Program-made: the position numbers and the translations under genes | The notes under the pieces: generated by a model | What the model was told of the DNA's origin: nothing | Database searches by the model: none | Seen by the model: the letters and a program-made list of their open reading frames with translations, nothing else | Assembly: GCA_019633425.1 (NCBI GenBank) | Contig: WSUB01000016.1 | Location: forward strand, 1-64,000 | Reading direction: 5' to 3' | From: Tulasnella sp. 424 | Taxonomy: Eukaryota > Basidiomycota > Agaricomycetes > Cantharellales > Tulasnellaceae | DNA length: 64,000 nucleotides | Part shown: in pieces, positions 34,693 to 44,544 of the stretch | How the letters are laid out: each line of letters starts with the position of its first letter | Position numbering within the stretch: the first letter of the stretch is position 1

Positions 34693-35196
34693 AAGGTCAG
34701 GAGCAAGGTAGCCATATAACTGCATTAGAGATAACTCCCGCTCTATGCCCTCTATTTCGGTGCTTCAGGGGTCAAACCTCTTAAGCTTTTTATTCGTTTT
34801 CCGCGTCTCGGATACTAGCCAGCAGCATAATCATATAAAACATATATGTACATTGTACACTATACGCTCACTCAGGAATCTGAGCCCGTTTTCGCAGATG
34901 GCCAGTGCTTGGCTATACGAGCCCTCTGCTTCCACGTATTTGGACTGCGCGAACTGGACGTGCCCAAGCCCGCACAACGCGTTTGCTCGGCCCTTTCCGC
35001 CTCCTCCCTCACCTCCCTGACAGCTGCAGCATTGCTTCATCGAATTAATCCTCGGGCAAAACGCTAAAACTCGCTCTCCCATACGCGCTCGCCCTCCCGT
35101 TCGCGAAGAAACTTGCACCAGGAAGCGCCAGGACTTTTTCCTTCAGCGCTCGTCGGACAATCAAATCCTCGGAATCTCCTTCAGCTGAAGCAGGGA
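34693..35196 (-). pseudogene. Aminotransferase pseudogene, 3' half (mosaic)
   Basis: From the AAGGTCAGGAGCAAGGT motif the sequence follows the 3' flank of copy 2 (41738 on) and then its last codons with small deletions. From about 35060 to 35196 it instead follows copy 1 (32400-32520) almost base for base: coding for the end of the last exon (KEKVLALPGASFFANG part) on the minus strand. It stops abruptly inside the TTCAGCTGAAGCAGGGA stretch, where hemerythrin sequence begins. No function expected. Confidence 0.8.
35180..35196. repeat. Left 17-base boundary repeat
   Basis: TTCAGCTGAAGCAGGGA. The partner TTCAGCCGAGGCAGGGA lies at 41597-41613; the two differ at two positions. They mark the break between the two pseudogene halves and look like a target-site duplication or leftover shared sequence. 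Confidence 0.6.
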
Positions 35197-35213
35197 ACGC
35201 AAGAGTTGCTTAC

Positions 35214-35856
35214 CAGGGTCCATTCACAGCGTCTCCGTTGGCGATGTAGAACGGAAGGCGATTCTCGGGAGAACTTCTCGCCATCAACCATGCGGTCATG
35301 TCTCTCTCAAATTCGTCCAATTCCTCTTTCGTGAAGTACCCTTTGAGTTGGTGTGGCCTGAACGTATCAATCTCGTCGACCAAATGTTCACGGAGGACGG
35401 GAATGAACGCGTAGGCCGCTTGTCTGAAGACTTCTGGGTCCCAGGTCTTCTCCTTGGCTCTCAAACTGGCGATGAATTCGGCGACGGGTGCTTTGAAGCT
35501 TTCGTGTCCGACGATGTTGTCGGCCATGGATTCAGCACCCAATTTGGTTTCGAGAGCGGGAACCAGACGTCTTCTTCGGCTTCGTCTTGGTGGTGCATGA
35601 AATCGACCTTTTATTGCATCGACTTCAGATACCTCGAAGTGATGACGACGGACAGGACGACGGACCACATGATTTCCGTACCCTAGGAATGAGTCGATCT
35701 TCTCATCATTTCCGTGAACGGTTTGAGAGTAGTATATCAAGTCGTTAAGGCTGCGTATGATGACTATGGGGCACGGTTATGGGCTTGTTTGATCATCTTT
35801 CACCGACCGGATGGCACTGTTCATGAGAAGTGCTCACCGTTATGAAGTAAAGCCAT
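35214..35856 (-). pseudogene. Hemerythrin-domain protein, frameshifted and 3'-truncated
   Basis: Exons can still be traced: 35838-35856 (MALLHN), 35666-35763 (IIRSLNDLIYYSQTV ... FLGYGNHV) and from 35607 (VDFMHHQDEAEEDVWFP, the metal-binding H...HH..E type helix). Directly after VWFP one base is missing (near 35560), so the following ALETKLGAESMADNIVGHE and LREHLVDEI parts lie in another frame. The gene then ends at a normal-looking donor (CCCTG|GTAAGC at 35213) followed after 17 bases by aminotransferase sequence: the last exon is gone. Hemerythrin-like fungal proteins bind a di-iron centre; this copy cannot make one without frame correction. Confidence 0.7.
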
Positions 35857-35965
35857 GCTGATGGACTGGAGCTCTCAGACGTCGGTATGATCCCCGACAG
35901 GAACAGGAATGCATTGGAAGAGTTTCAGGCTCGAAGATGACATGTCGATGAAAGCTCAAAGGATG

Positions 35966-37640
35966 CTAACGAGGATATCGAGAGTGAATTCCAGGAATGA
36001 AGAGCGAAGGTTGCTTAAGAGGTCTTGAGTTCCGAAATGGCCCACCTGTCTCCAAGCACCACGCGCAGGGCGTCAATTCTTGATATGTGATTGGACGGCA
36101 CGAAATTGCTGAATAAGCTCGGCCTCGCTCTGCAAAGTGCGCTGCGGAAATCTCTGTTCGTGCTCGCCTCAACAGCAAAATCAAATCGCATTCGATGTTT
36201 CGTCGAGATTCTTCGCTGAACAAATCCTCGACGGTCAAAGCTCGAAAACGACCAATGGAGACTTCGTCTTCACCGTCAGCCAACGTCGCGTCGATAGTGG
36301 TACTTAGTAGATGCTGGAGAAGGAGGCACCTGTCCCGAACCGCTCTAGGATCCTGTTAAGGATGTAAGTGGGCACGGCCGTCCCAGAGCCTACTCACGTC
36401 ACGGCCGCCGGAGGGTCATGCAATGACGCTCGCCACCATATATATCAACAGGGTGGGGAGATATCCAAGCATTCCCCTCCTCGAGCCATTTGGACGTTGT
36501 CTTGGAGCGCCAAGTGACACATCGTTCACACCATCTGCAGTCCAATAGAAAAGGATTACTGGGGGACTGCACGACCCTCACTGAAATATCGAAGTACATG
36601 ACAGGAAGACACGATCGTTACAAAAGAAACGCGGTTAGCCGTCCTCTTCCGTCGATCGACAGGAAAGAGGTCCGTTGCCCAGGACTCGCCACGTGGAGGC
36701 CCGCGTCGAGAGTCCCAAAAAGAAGAGGGTCAATGGTAGGCGAGGAATGGGATCAACGTGTTTTCCGAATGGTATCAAGACCGTCTGGCACAGTGTGGTC
36801 GCTAGGTTCTCAATTGCAGGGCAGTTAAAAGGACTTCGCAGTATGTCCTGTGGCAGCGTACTAATCACGATGGGGGACGGGAGAGGGGACGTATCGAACT
36901 TGGTCTGACGTGTCGCAGGTCTTATAAGCCGCACGGGACAGGAATTATATGGAGGGACGGGCGTATTGTTGGTGGAGGTCCGCCTAACGCCGATCCACTT
37001 GGCGGCCCAATTCATAATATTCTCGGAACTGCCACCAGGATCGTGAGGACGGTAATCTATGGCTAAGTGTCAAACCTGTCTTTATGTACATGACGTCATG
37101 CTGGGCGTTGGCAATATCCGCACAGTAAACATAGACGCGTCCCTTCTTTTCGATTGAATTAGGGTCCTTTACCCAGAAAGGAAGTCCCAGCTGAGTTGAA
37201 ACAATGCACCTCACTCTATCCACCGAATTACAAACAAGGAAAGATAGTCAGTCCGTCGGTCCGCAAGCCGGTTATGCGGCGAAAAGTCTGAATCTGCAGG
37301 GAAATTAATCGAGAGTTGGCAAGGAGCCAGTCGTAAATGGGAGTTCACCTTTCGGAGGCGTTCCAGGTGGTAGTCCGGGGTCTTCTTCTATTGTGAGCTT
37401 CGAGGGACGTCGGTCGGGATCGGCTCCACGGAGATAACGCTCCGGCGTCCGACCGCGATTGCCCACCAGCTTTAACTGTTCGGAGACCAAGCTCCCGCTC
37501 TCGTCGTCGAGTCCAAACGATCCTCTCAGACTGATACTCTCTGCAAATATAACGATCGACTCTTCCTCAATGTCCAACTTGGGGTCCGAACGCTCCACAG
37601 CAATCCGCAAGGAGACGGCCCCGGTATCAATGTCCCTCAC
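35966..37640 (-). CDS. Uncertain multi-exon gene, unknown function
   Basis: Several minus-strand segments look coding but I could not join all of them: 37305-37640 (acidic, ... DIEEESIVIFAESISLRG ... then a donor after TPPKG), a piece near 37240-37295, 37080-37180 (LGLPFWVKDPNSIEKKGRV, YVYCADIANAQHDVMYIKTG), and 35966 to about 36340 (ALTVEDLFSEESRRN ... RRARTEISAAHFAERG). The GRVYVY...YIKTG pattern recalls the start of GIY-YIG-like T5orf172/MUG113 proteins, but the usual arginine and tryptophan motifs after it are not convincingly found, and frames between 36350 and 36980 conflict. Given its pseudogene neighbours it may be decayed. Ends are approximate and the start codon is not identified. 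Confidence 0.3.
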
Positions 37641-37739
37641 ACCGTCCCAACAAGTCCTCTGTGCATCAACGGTATATCACATTGCAATCCGCCAAACCAA
37701 CCGCAGCTTACTCGCTTACCATGCCCACCGCATCGAAAG

Positions 37740-38250
37740 CCTCAAGACTGGATGGCGCAATCATCCCGTTTTCAAACGATGGATTGTAATGCATATCAAT
37801 CGGGTTCATGGTCCCTCAGACCGACGGTACCGCCGTCGTATGGCGAGGGTTAATGGCTCAAAAAGGTGCCCAACAGCTCCTGTTTGATCTTGACTGGAGA
37901 GGTCGCAGTGGTGAAGGTCATCCAGCTTGGATGTTTTAGTCATCGGCGTGCCTCCCGGAATGGGCGACGTCCAGTTGACCTTCGGTCAGTTGGTGCAAGT
38001 TGACAGTACGCTTGCCTATTTCATGATACATTTTTCATGCCAGTCTGACGTACTTTTTCGTGTTCAGGTGCTGTAATCGTATCGACACCTTAAGATGTTG
38101 CCCTCATCGACGCGAAGAAAGGCGTTGCCATGTTCCGCAAAGGTCGACGTTCCTCAAGATGTTTGGCGAACTGCCTATCGCTCCTTCCGTCAGCGCGGAT
38201 GGGGTTCTAGCTTGCCAATGACGCTCAGGAGCGGACCTACCGGAAACGCG
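37740..38250 (+). pseudogene. IND1/NUBPL-type Fe-S P-loop NTPase pseudogene
   Basis: Fragments of the MRP/NBP35 family protein that loads Fe-S clusters into complex I are recognisable: DGAIIPFSNDG, CISIGFMVPQTDG, VVWRGLMAQKGAQQLLFD, DVLVIGVPPGMGDVQLTFG, then across an intron (about 38007-38068) AVIVSTP, DVALIDAKKGVAMFRK, VDVP and KMFGELPIAPSVSADG. It is broken by a TAA after DGL, a TAG in the frame before DVLVI, a TAA in place of Gln in STPQDVALID, and a deletion joining VDVP directly to the region after the CxxC cluster ligands. The Walker A exon was not found upstream. Confidence 0.8.
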
Positions 38251-38639
38251 CAGAGTGTCGGTGAGGTACAACACCGTGCCTTATGTTAGGTAAGGACCGA
38301 AGGAGTCACTGCAATGTGTACAGCATCTGACAAATCTCTTGAAGATCTGCACATGGTGAGACAGATCGAAGAACGGATATTAAGAAGTCACCTAGAGTCG
38401 ATCGAGAGCCTTATTAAGAAAGAGACGTTCGGCGCCGATCAGGTTCAGTCTGAAACGGTTTTAGTAGTGGTTGGTGCCAACGATGAGATTAGTTGTTGTG
38501 GGAATGGGGCAAATCCAGTCTTTCTAGATTCCAGCCACGGATCTGTTTAGTCAAACACTCTGCAGACAATGAAATGGAGTGTATTCATTGGCAAAGACCA
38601 GTTTCACAGAATAATAGCCCGCTTCTGCGTGCATTCCAT

Positions 38640-40859
38640 TTAGGCGGCAACGCATTGGCTACGGAAAGGGGGCGCGCTGTAAGTCTGTCTGCTCTCGCAC
38701 AACCCTGTGAAGGATCCGCATACCTGTAATAGTCGTTCGAGTAAACGCTGTTAATTCAAAAACGCCTGTGTGTCAGAAGCACCCTGCATATTTACCGCCG
38801 TCAAATAGACTCACCAAGTATAGCCAGAAACACAAGTCGTGGGGCCAGCTGCAAAATGTCGTGTTCAGCATCTTAGCCTCCAGGAGTGACGAAAGTAGAG
38901 AGCTTACTGTAGGTGAGACCACCGCACTGTCCGTAGGCAGCAACAATTCCAGTCGCAGTCGACTAAGATCGAAAGAGTCCCAAGTGAGCAATCTCCAAGA
39001 TCTGTGGGCAAATCGACATTTAACTTACGCTAGCGGTAGTGGAGGTCTTGGTTCTGGATAGAGAAAAGATGGGAATGTTAGGGACACTGTCCCACTCTCT
39101 TCAACCGGCATCAAGAGGACTCACGTAGTCGTAGTGGTCTTAGAGGAGGAAGTAGTAGACGTCTTGGTGGTGGTGGTGGACGACTTGGTTGTAGTGGTGG
39201 ACGACTTGGTGGTGGTGGTGGTGGAAGTCTTAGTGGTGCTGGTCTTGGTGGTGGTGGTGGTGGTGGCGCTGCTACCCGAGTCGGTGAAGCCAGTGATACC
39301 GCTGTAGTTGATCGTGCCAGCCTTTCCACCGGTAGCAGTCAAGCCAGACCAGTTCCAGGTGCCGGTGCAAGAGCCAGAGCCGCAGTCGACGGCAACGCGA
39401 ACGGCACTGGAGTCGACTGAGACAGTATTGCCCGAGATGAATTGAACGTCCTGCAAGCGTGACAGCGTTGATACACAGCTAAACCGCGCTCAAAGTGGGA
39501 GAAGCTTACACTAAGGATAACACCAGTTCCGGGAGTGCCGAGAGTGTCGGGGTAGCTCTGGTCGATGAGAACACCGTACTTGTGAATGGTGGAGAGGGTG
39601 TTGCCTATCGCAAGAGGTGAGTGGCAAAGCCTTCCCCAAACCCAGGTGTCTATCCCTTTTCAGCTCACCAGTATAGTAGACGCCAGAGACGGTAGCACCG
39701 GTAGCATCAGACTTGGTCTTGATACGGAGACCGTTGTCGGAGTCGGTGACAGTGTTGCCGATGATGTACACGTCGCTGACAGTGACGTCGCTCGAGATGG
39801 AACCAACGGAAATACCGTGACCACCGCTGCATTTGTTGTTCTGGAAAGTGATGTTGGAGCCCTTGTTGATGGCAAGGCAGTCATCTTGATTCATAATGAC
39901 GCTGAAACGAAGACGCCCGAACAAATCAGCGTTCAGTAAGGCGAATGTAGGCCAACCTCCCTCACCTGTCCTTGATGATGATGTTGTTCGCCGAGACGTC
40001 AAAACCGTCAGTGTTATGACCAGCTGGGTCGCTACCAGAGGCGGCGTTGGGCTCGTCACCAGCAGCTATGACATCAATCGTTAGCTTCCCCTCATTACGG
40101 AGCGGTGGAGGTTCGCCTACAGTCATCAATGGTGATGCTCGAGATGGTCAAAGGTCCGTCACCGCCAATCGAGAAAACGTGAACAGGGGAATTGAGGATC
40201 TTCAAGTTCTGCGCTCAGCGAAAGGTAGAAGTTAGCCAATGTCCCGAGCGATTGCGGCTTCCCAACGCACGGTGAAAGTACCAGTGTTCTTGACCTTCAT
40301 GAACTTGGGCTTCGTGACACCACCGTTTCCACCTTGACCGTCCTAAAAGATCGACGTCGTTAGATTCATTGTAAGCTTATTTTTGGAACAGCGTCGAGCC
40401 TACCCAGTAGGAAGGACCATTGCCGTCGAAGGTATAGCCATTGCCGTTGACTGGACATCCAACACAATAAGCCTTCACTCGGGTGGCATACGTTTCACAC
40501 TACTCACAGACAACGTTGTTACCACTAAAGCCGGAGAAATGGATCAGTCATTCCCAAGTTCGACTGCGCTTCGCAACTACTCACGCAATTTGGAACAAAG
40601 GGCCCGCCCAGTTAGAGACGCCGAAAGTGACGTCTCCCAAGAGGTTGACAGTGGTTCCGTCCAGCAGTTCCAAGTCAAAGGTCGAGCCGGCGGTGACGGT
40701 GAAGGGACTGATGTTGATGGTCGTGCACTTGACAGCGGCCGCAACGTCATCCAAGCTGGCAATGGTGCCAGTGCATCGCTTGGACGCGGGAGAAGGGGTA
40801 GCGGAGGCGGTGAGAGCTAAGAAAGTCGCGAAAAGGAGTGAAGAGGGAGTCGAATGCAT
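38640..40859 (-). CDS. Endo-polygalacturonase (GH28) with C-terminal CBM1
   Basis: Hydrolyses pectin backbone; secreted. Fourteen exons: 40585-40859, 40508-40524, 40404-40450, 40271-40342, 40121-40208, 39966-40065, 39669-39901, 39510-39604, 39125-39450, 39029-39053, 38908-38962, 38815-38848, 38724-38747, 38640-38658; 469 aa. Signal peptide about 1-20 (ATFLALTASATPSPA). GH28 motifs are all intact: NTDGFD, QDDCLA, GHGISVGS, RIK and the Tyr of HKYGV. After the barrel comes a Thr/Ser/Lys linker, then a cellulose-binding module assembled from five tiny exons: YGQCGGLTYTGPTTC, VSGYTCVYSNDYYSQC, with the four cysteines and aromatic face of CBM1. If splicing stopped at the TGA right after the linker (39122), the enzyme would lack the module. 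It lies inside the 6.4-kb inserted segment. Confidence 0.9.
39130..39272 (-). repeat. ACC/ACT-rich linker microsatellite
   Basis: Imperfect trinucleotide repeats encode the Thr/Ser/Lys linker (KTSTTTTK and KSSTTTTK units) of the polygalacturonase; length is likely variable between strains. Confidence 0.8.
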
Positions 40860-41596
40860 GGTTGATGGGTTTATACAGGTCTCCGGTCTGAAAGATTTGC
40901 TTGACTAGCTAGCTAGTTGGCTTGCAAGGTTGAGGATGGAATATTTTTTGATCCATACCTAGCTGCTTTTATGCTGCGCCTTTTCCAAGACTGCTACAGT
41001 GTCCGGAAGCGGTGGGCCGCCCGGCTCCGCTGCATGGCATGACGACAGCGATATTACACCGGAGGTGTTGTGTGCTGCGTCTCCGATCAAGGTTTGGTAA
41101 AGTGGCGACCAGCTCGGGTGGTGTGCTAAATTTAGAACTGCTATGTGCGCCGCCGGTTGAATCTCGCGACGCTAAGAAGACGACGTCCTCACGGTTTCAG
41201 AGTGTGACCCGCAGCATAGTGGGTAGAAATTCTTGCCACAGAGCTTCTTGGTGCTTCCTGAGGCCTACAAGGCTATTTTGAGGGCATGAAGCCCGATGGA
41301 AACGGCCTGAAAACGGGCCGGAGATGTCTGCCATGACCGGGGAAAGCGCTGCTGAAGGTGGTCTCCACTAGTTCGATTGATTGGAGACTAGGCTAGAGCC
41401 ATCGAAATTATGTAGTGGCGGCATTTTGGCTTCAGAGCGCGAGGGTCGTTTTAGAGGCTCCGGGCAGTTGTCTCATGCGTAACTGTTAAGGAAGTGGTTT
41501 ACGTCTTGGCGTCAACGATCAACCGTTGAGCAGATGTGCATGCAAGCAACCAATGAGGCTGATGTCGTCGCAACATGGACGGACGGATATCTAAAG
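40860..41596. other. Promoter of the polygalacturonase and right part of the inserted segment
   Basis: A TATA-like CATAAAAG on the minus strand at 40966-40973 lies about 110 bases before the GH28 start. No coding signal in the remaining 600 bases up to the right boundary repeat. Confidence 0.4.
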
Positions 41597-41728
41597 TTCA
41601 GCCGAGGCAGGGACTGGTGGGAGGAATAGCCTGAACCAGACAAATAGCCCCGCTTCCGGTACGGACCACTCGGCCAGCCCTGTTAGATGATTTTGCATTG
41701 CCGCGATGAGAAGATCTCGTTTTCCGCG
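41597..41728 (-). pseudogene. Aminotransferase pseudogene, 5' side of the split exon
   Basis: About 130 bases matching copy 1 at 32504-32640 (minus-strand reading KRDLF...KHLTGLAEWSVPEAGLFVWF) at more than nine bases in ten. It starts with the 17-base boundary repeat and continues exactly the part of the exon that the 34693-35196 fragment lacks. After it the 3' flank of copy 2 begins. Confidence 0.8.
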
Positions 41729-41893
41729 GTACTGCAAGGTCAGGAGCAAGGTAACCATATTTGACTACTTTTAAAACAACTCCCGCTCCGGGGTCTATAT
41801 TACAGTGTGTCGGCCGTTAAAAGGTTCTTTAATTCGTTTTCCACGCCTAGAATACTGGCCAGCAGCATAGACATGCGGTACATTTTATGTATT

Positions 41894-43738
41894 TTATACA
41901 CTCGCTCCCGCGTCTGAACCCGTTTCCCTTTCCGCCTCCTTCCTCACCTCCTTGATAATTGCAGCCAGCCTTCTCATGGCCTCATCAAATTGCTCCTCGG
42001 GCAGAACGCTAAAACTCGCTCTCACGTACGCACTCGTCCTCCCATTCGTGAAAAAGCTCGTTCCAGGAAGCGCCAAAACCTTTTCCTTTAACGCTCGCCT
42101 AACAATAACGTCCTCGGAATCACCCTCATCTGATCCTGGGACGGGTGGCAATAGGAGCTTGAACCAAACGAACATGCCCGCCTCTGGGGTGGACCATTCT
42201 GCTAAGCCTTCCAGGTGTTTACGCATCGCCTCCGCGAAGAGGTCCCGCTTTCGGCGATAGACCCCGGCGATGTGGTCGACGTGGTTTTGCAAGCCTTCAT
42301 ATCCCCAGTGGCTTAGCAGGGAATACGCGACAACCTGGCTGAAACTTGATGGCTGGAGCGTGGAAGACGATGTCTGTAAATGAAGCCCGGCGGCGTTAGG
42401 CACCTTCTGACGCCACAGATTGGTTTTGCCCCACTCACGATGAGGTTGATCGCCGTCACAACAGGTGTCGGACCTGAGACGAAGCCCAATCTCATGCCTG
42501 GCAGTGTCATCAGCAACAGACGGCTAGAGTGCAGGGATGCCTCTTACCCGAAGACAAGATCTTGGAGAAACTGTCGAATCTGACCACATGACCGATCGGG
42601 CCGGCAATTTCCTTTTCAAGTTGGAAATAGCTAGGCGGTCGAGGGGCATCGCCATAGTATAGATAGAAGTACGGGTCGTCTATCAGGGAAGATTCGACCT
42701 TTTTAAATCCCCCAGATCTTTGACAAGTGGTGAACGACAGACCTTCGAGGATGAGGAAGTTGTACTCCCGAGCGAGCTGAAGAACTTTGAGCCGCCTTTC
42801 AAGAGTTGCACTAGCACCGGTGGGGTTACAGCCGTACTTTTCCAGGTTGTCAGCATCCGTAGCGCCTCGTTAGTTGAACCAAGGAAGCTCACTGGGACTG
42901 TGTACAGAAGTTTAGGCTTGCGCTTGTCCTTCGGCCAGTTTTGAAGAATGTGCTCCAGATCGTCCGCCAGGATGCCATCGGCATCAGTGGAGACTTCTGC
43001 TGCATGACATTTGTGCAAATCAAAGATCGGGATGACACCTCTAGAGATTAAGGACGCGTGGTCAGAAGCGAGCGCGTCACAGACATGGCTTCGCGGGGTC
43101 GAGACAACTCACGCGTACACAGGGGCTTCCACAAGAACCGAGTCCCCTTCATTCAGCAGGGACGTAAACGCCTGAAATATCCGAGGTTAAAAGCGTTTGT
43201 AGCAGTTCGATCTGACATCCGGGCTCACCTTGGACAGCACGTCTTGACTACCACATCCGATACTCAAAGCCCACCCTTCGGTATCGCGCTTCCTCCCATG
43301 ATACCGCTCCTGCAACTCACACAGCCAGTCTACAAACTTTGGAATGCCAGCCGTATCGCAATACTGAAGTCCCTCGGCAAGCACTTCGCCTTCCAGAGTC
43401 AGCGTCGTCGACTTGTCACGATTGGCAGTGTCAGGATGAGAAACGGTCACGGTGAGCTGCTGGAATGGGAAGGTTTCCGGAGCCGGAAGTCCCGCAAAGA
43501 GCGAAAGCATGCCAGGAATGCGGGACAGTGGAATAACTTTGCGAACTGCACGAAAGAACGCGGCACGATTGAGGGTCATGTGGACAGTTACCAAACAAGG
43601 TCAGCGGGACGTACTGGGACTCGGAAGATATCGCTTCGCAGTGTCCGACAGATAGCTGTCATAGAAGCTAGCCGGAAGGACCCTCTGGTCCACCGTCGAC
43701 GTTGAGCATTCCGCGGTGGGCGAAGGAGAGGCGACCAT
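41894..43738 (-). CDS. PLP-dependent aminotransferase (aromatic/aminoadipate type), copy 2
   Basis: Eight exons: 43615-43738, 43229-43545, 43113-43171, 42893-43040, 42743-42836, 42548-42679, 42439-42497, 41894-42373; 470 aa. Same intron positions as copy 1. N-terminus is longer (41 residues before the first intron, ending SFYDSYLSDTAKRYLPSP). PLP lysine in RFDSFSKILSSG (codon 42561-42563). Other marks: RIPGMLSLFAGLPAPETFPF, SIGCGSQDVLSK, GCNPTGASATLERR, GFVSGPTPVV, SAYVRASFS. Short acidic/Gly-rich C-terminal tail. Likely cytosolic; exact amino donor unknown. The 5' region up to 43940 stays open in another frame but no upstream ATG in the right frame is needed. Confidence 0.9.
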
Positions 43739-44544
43739 TGGAATGCCGTCGTTATGCGTAACAGACGCGATCTAATAAGAGTTGGGACGGTAAGCCTGAT
43801 ATATCGGACGAAGTAATAGAGAGGCTGAACCATTTGCGAATCAGCGTTGAATCCAGTAGGGGGAGACATGCAGAGGTGGGAGAGGAAAGCAAGTGCTGGG
43901 GGAGCGAAGCGAACTCCAGGTACTTGGTACATAAGGACATGAGGGACATGGGCGCCTAAACGACGCGAGAGTCACAGCTAAAAGCAGTCGGGCTTCTTTT
44001 TCCACTCCAAATGCTGACCAGCAATTGGTGGATAAAGAATTTACGAAAGAGCTGATACACCTCGAGGTTCAGAGCTGACAAACAGGACGGCCGGATATGA
44101 CGCTTATCGGCCAGCCGGCCAGGTGAACCGCGAGGTTTGGGGAAGATAAGGTACGCGTGACGTGACTCCCGAATCAAAGAAGCGGCCGGTAATGCTTACG
44201 ACTGATCGACATGGTAAGATTCGCAACATCGACAAAAAAGGTAATAACAGCTGAATACACAGGGGAGAAGAATGAACAAAGCCCAAGGCTGATGCTACAT
44301 CGGAAGACTACACGAAAGAAAGCCCAGAGCAAATGCGTCAAAACCCACGCTTGCCGGGATGAAAAGTATGGTGCAAGGAAGCATAAAAAAGCATAGAAAG
44401 GGAACGGTAGAGTATGGAGGCGATCATGGAAAACAAAGTGGAGAGGGAAAATATAAATAGACGTGTTCGTTTCGTTTCACGCGTAATAAAAGGATTGGTG
44501 GTCGACTAGCAGCAAGGAAAAGATATGGAAACTGGGACCGCGGC
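43739..44544. other. Intergenic between aminotransferase copy 2 and the coiled-coil gene
   Basis: About 800 bases: promoter of copy 2 and 3' region of the next minus-strand gene. No gene, repeat or RNA recognised. Confidence 0.4.

Noticed and set aside
35197..41596. Class I or II transposon as the inserted segment
   Set aside because: I found no reverse transcriptase, transposase or long terminal repeats; only a 17-base near-repeat at the edges.
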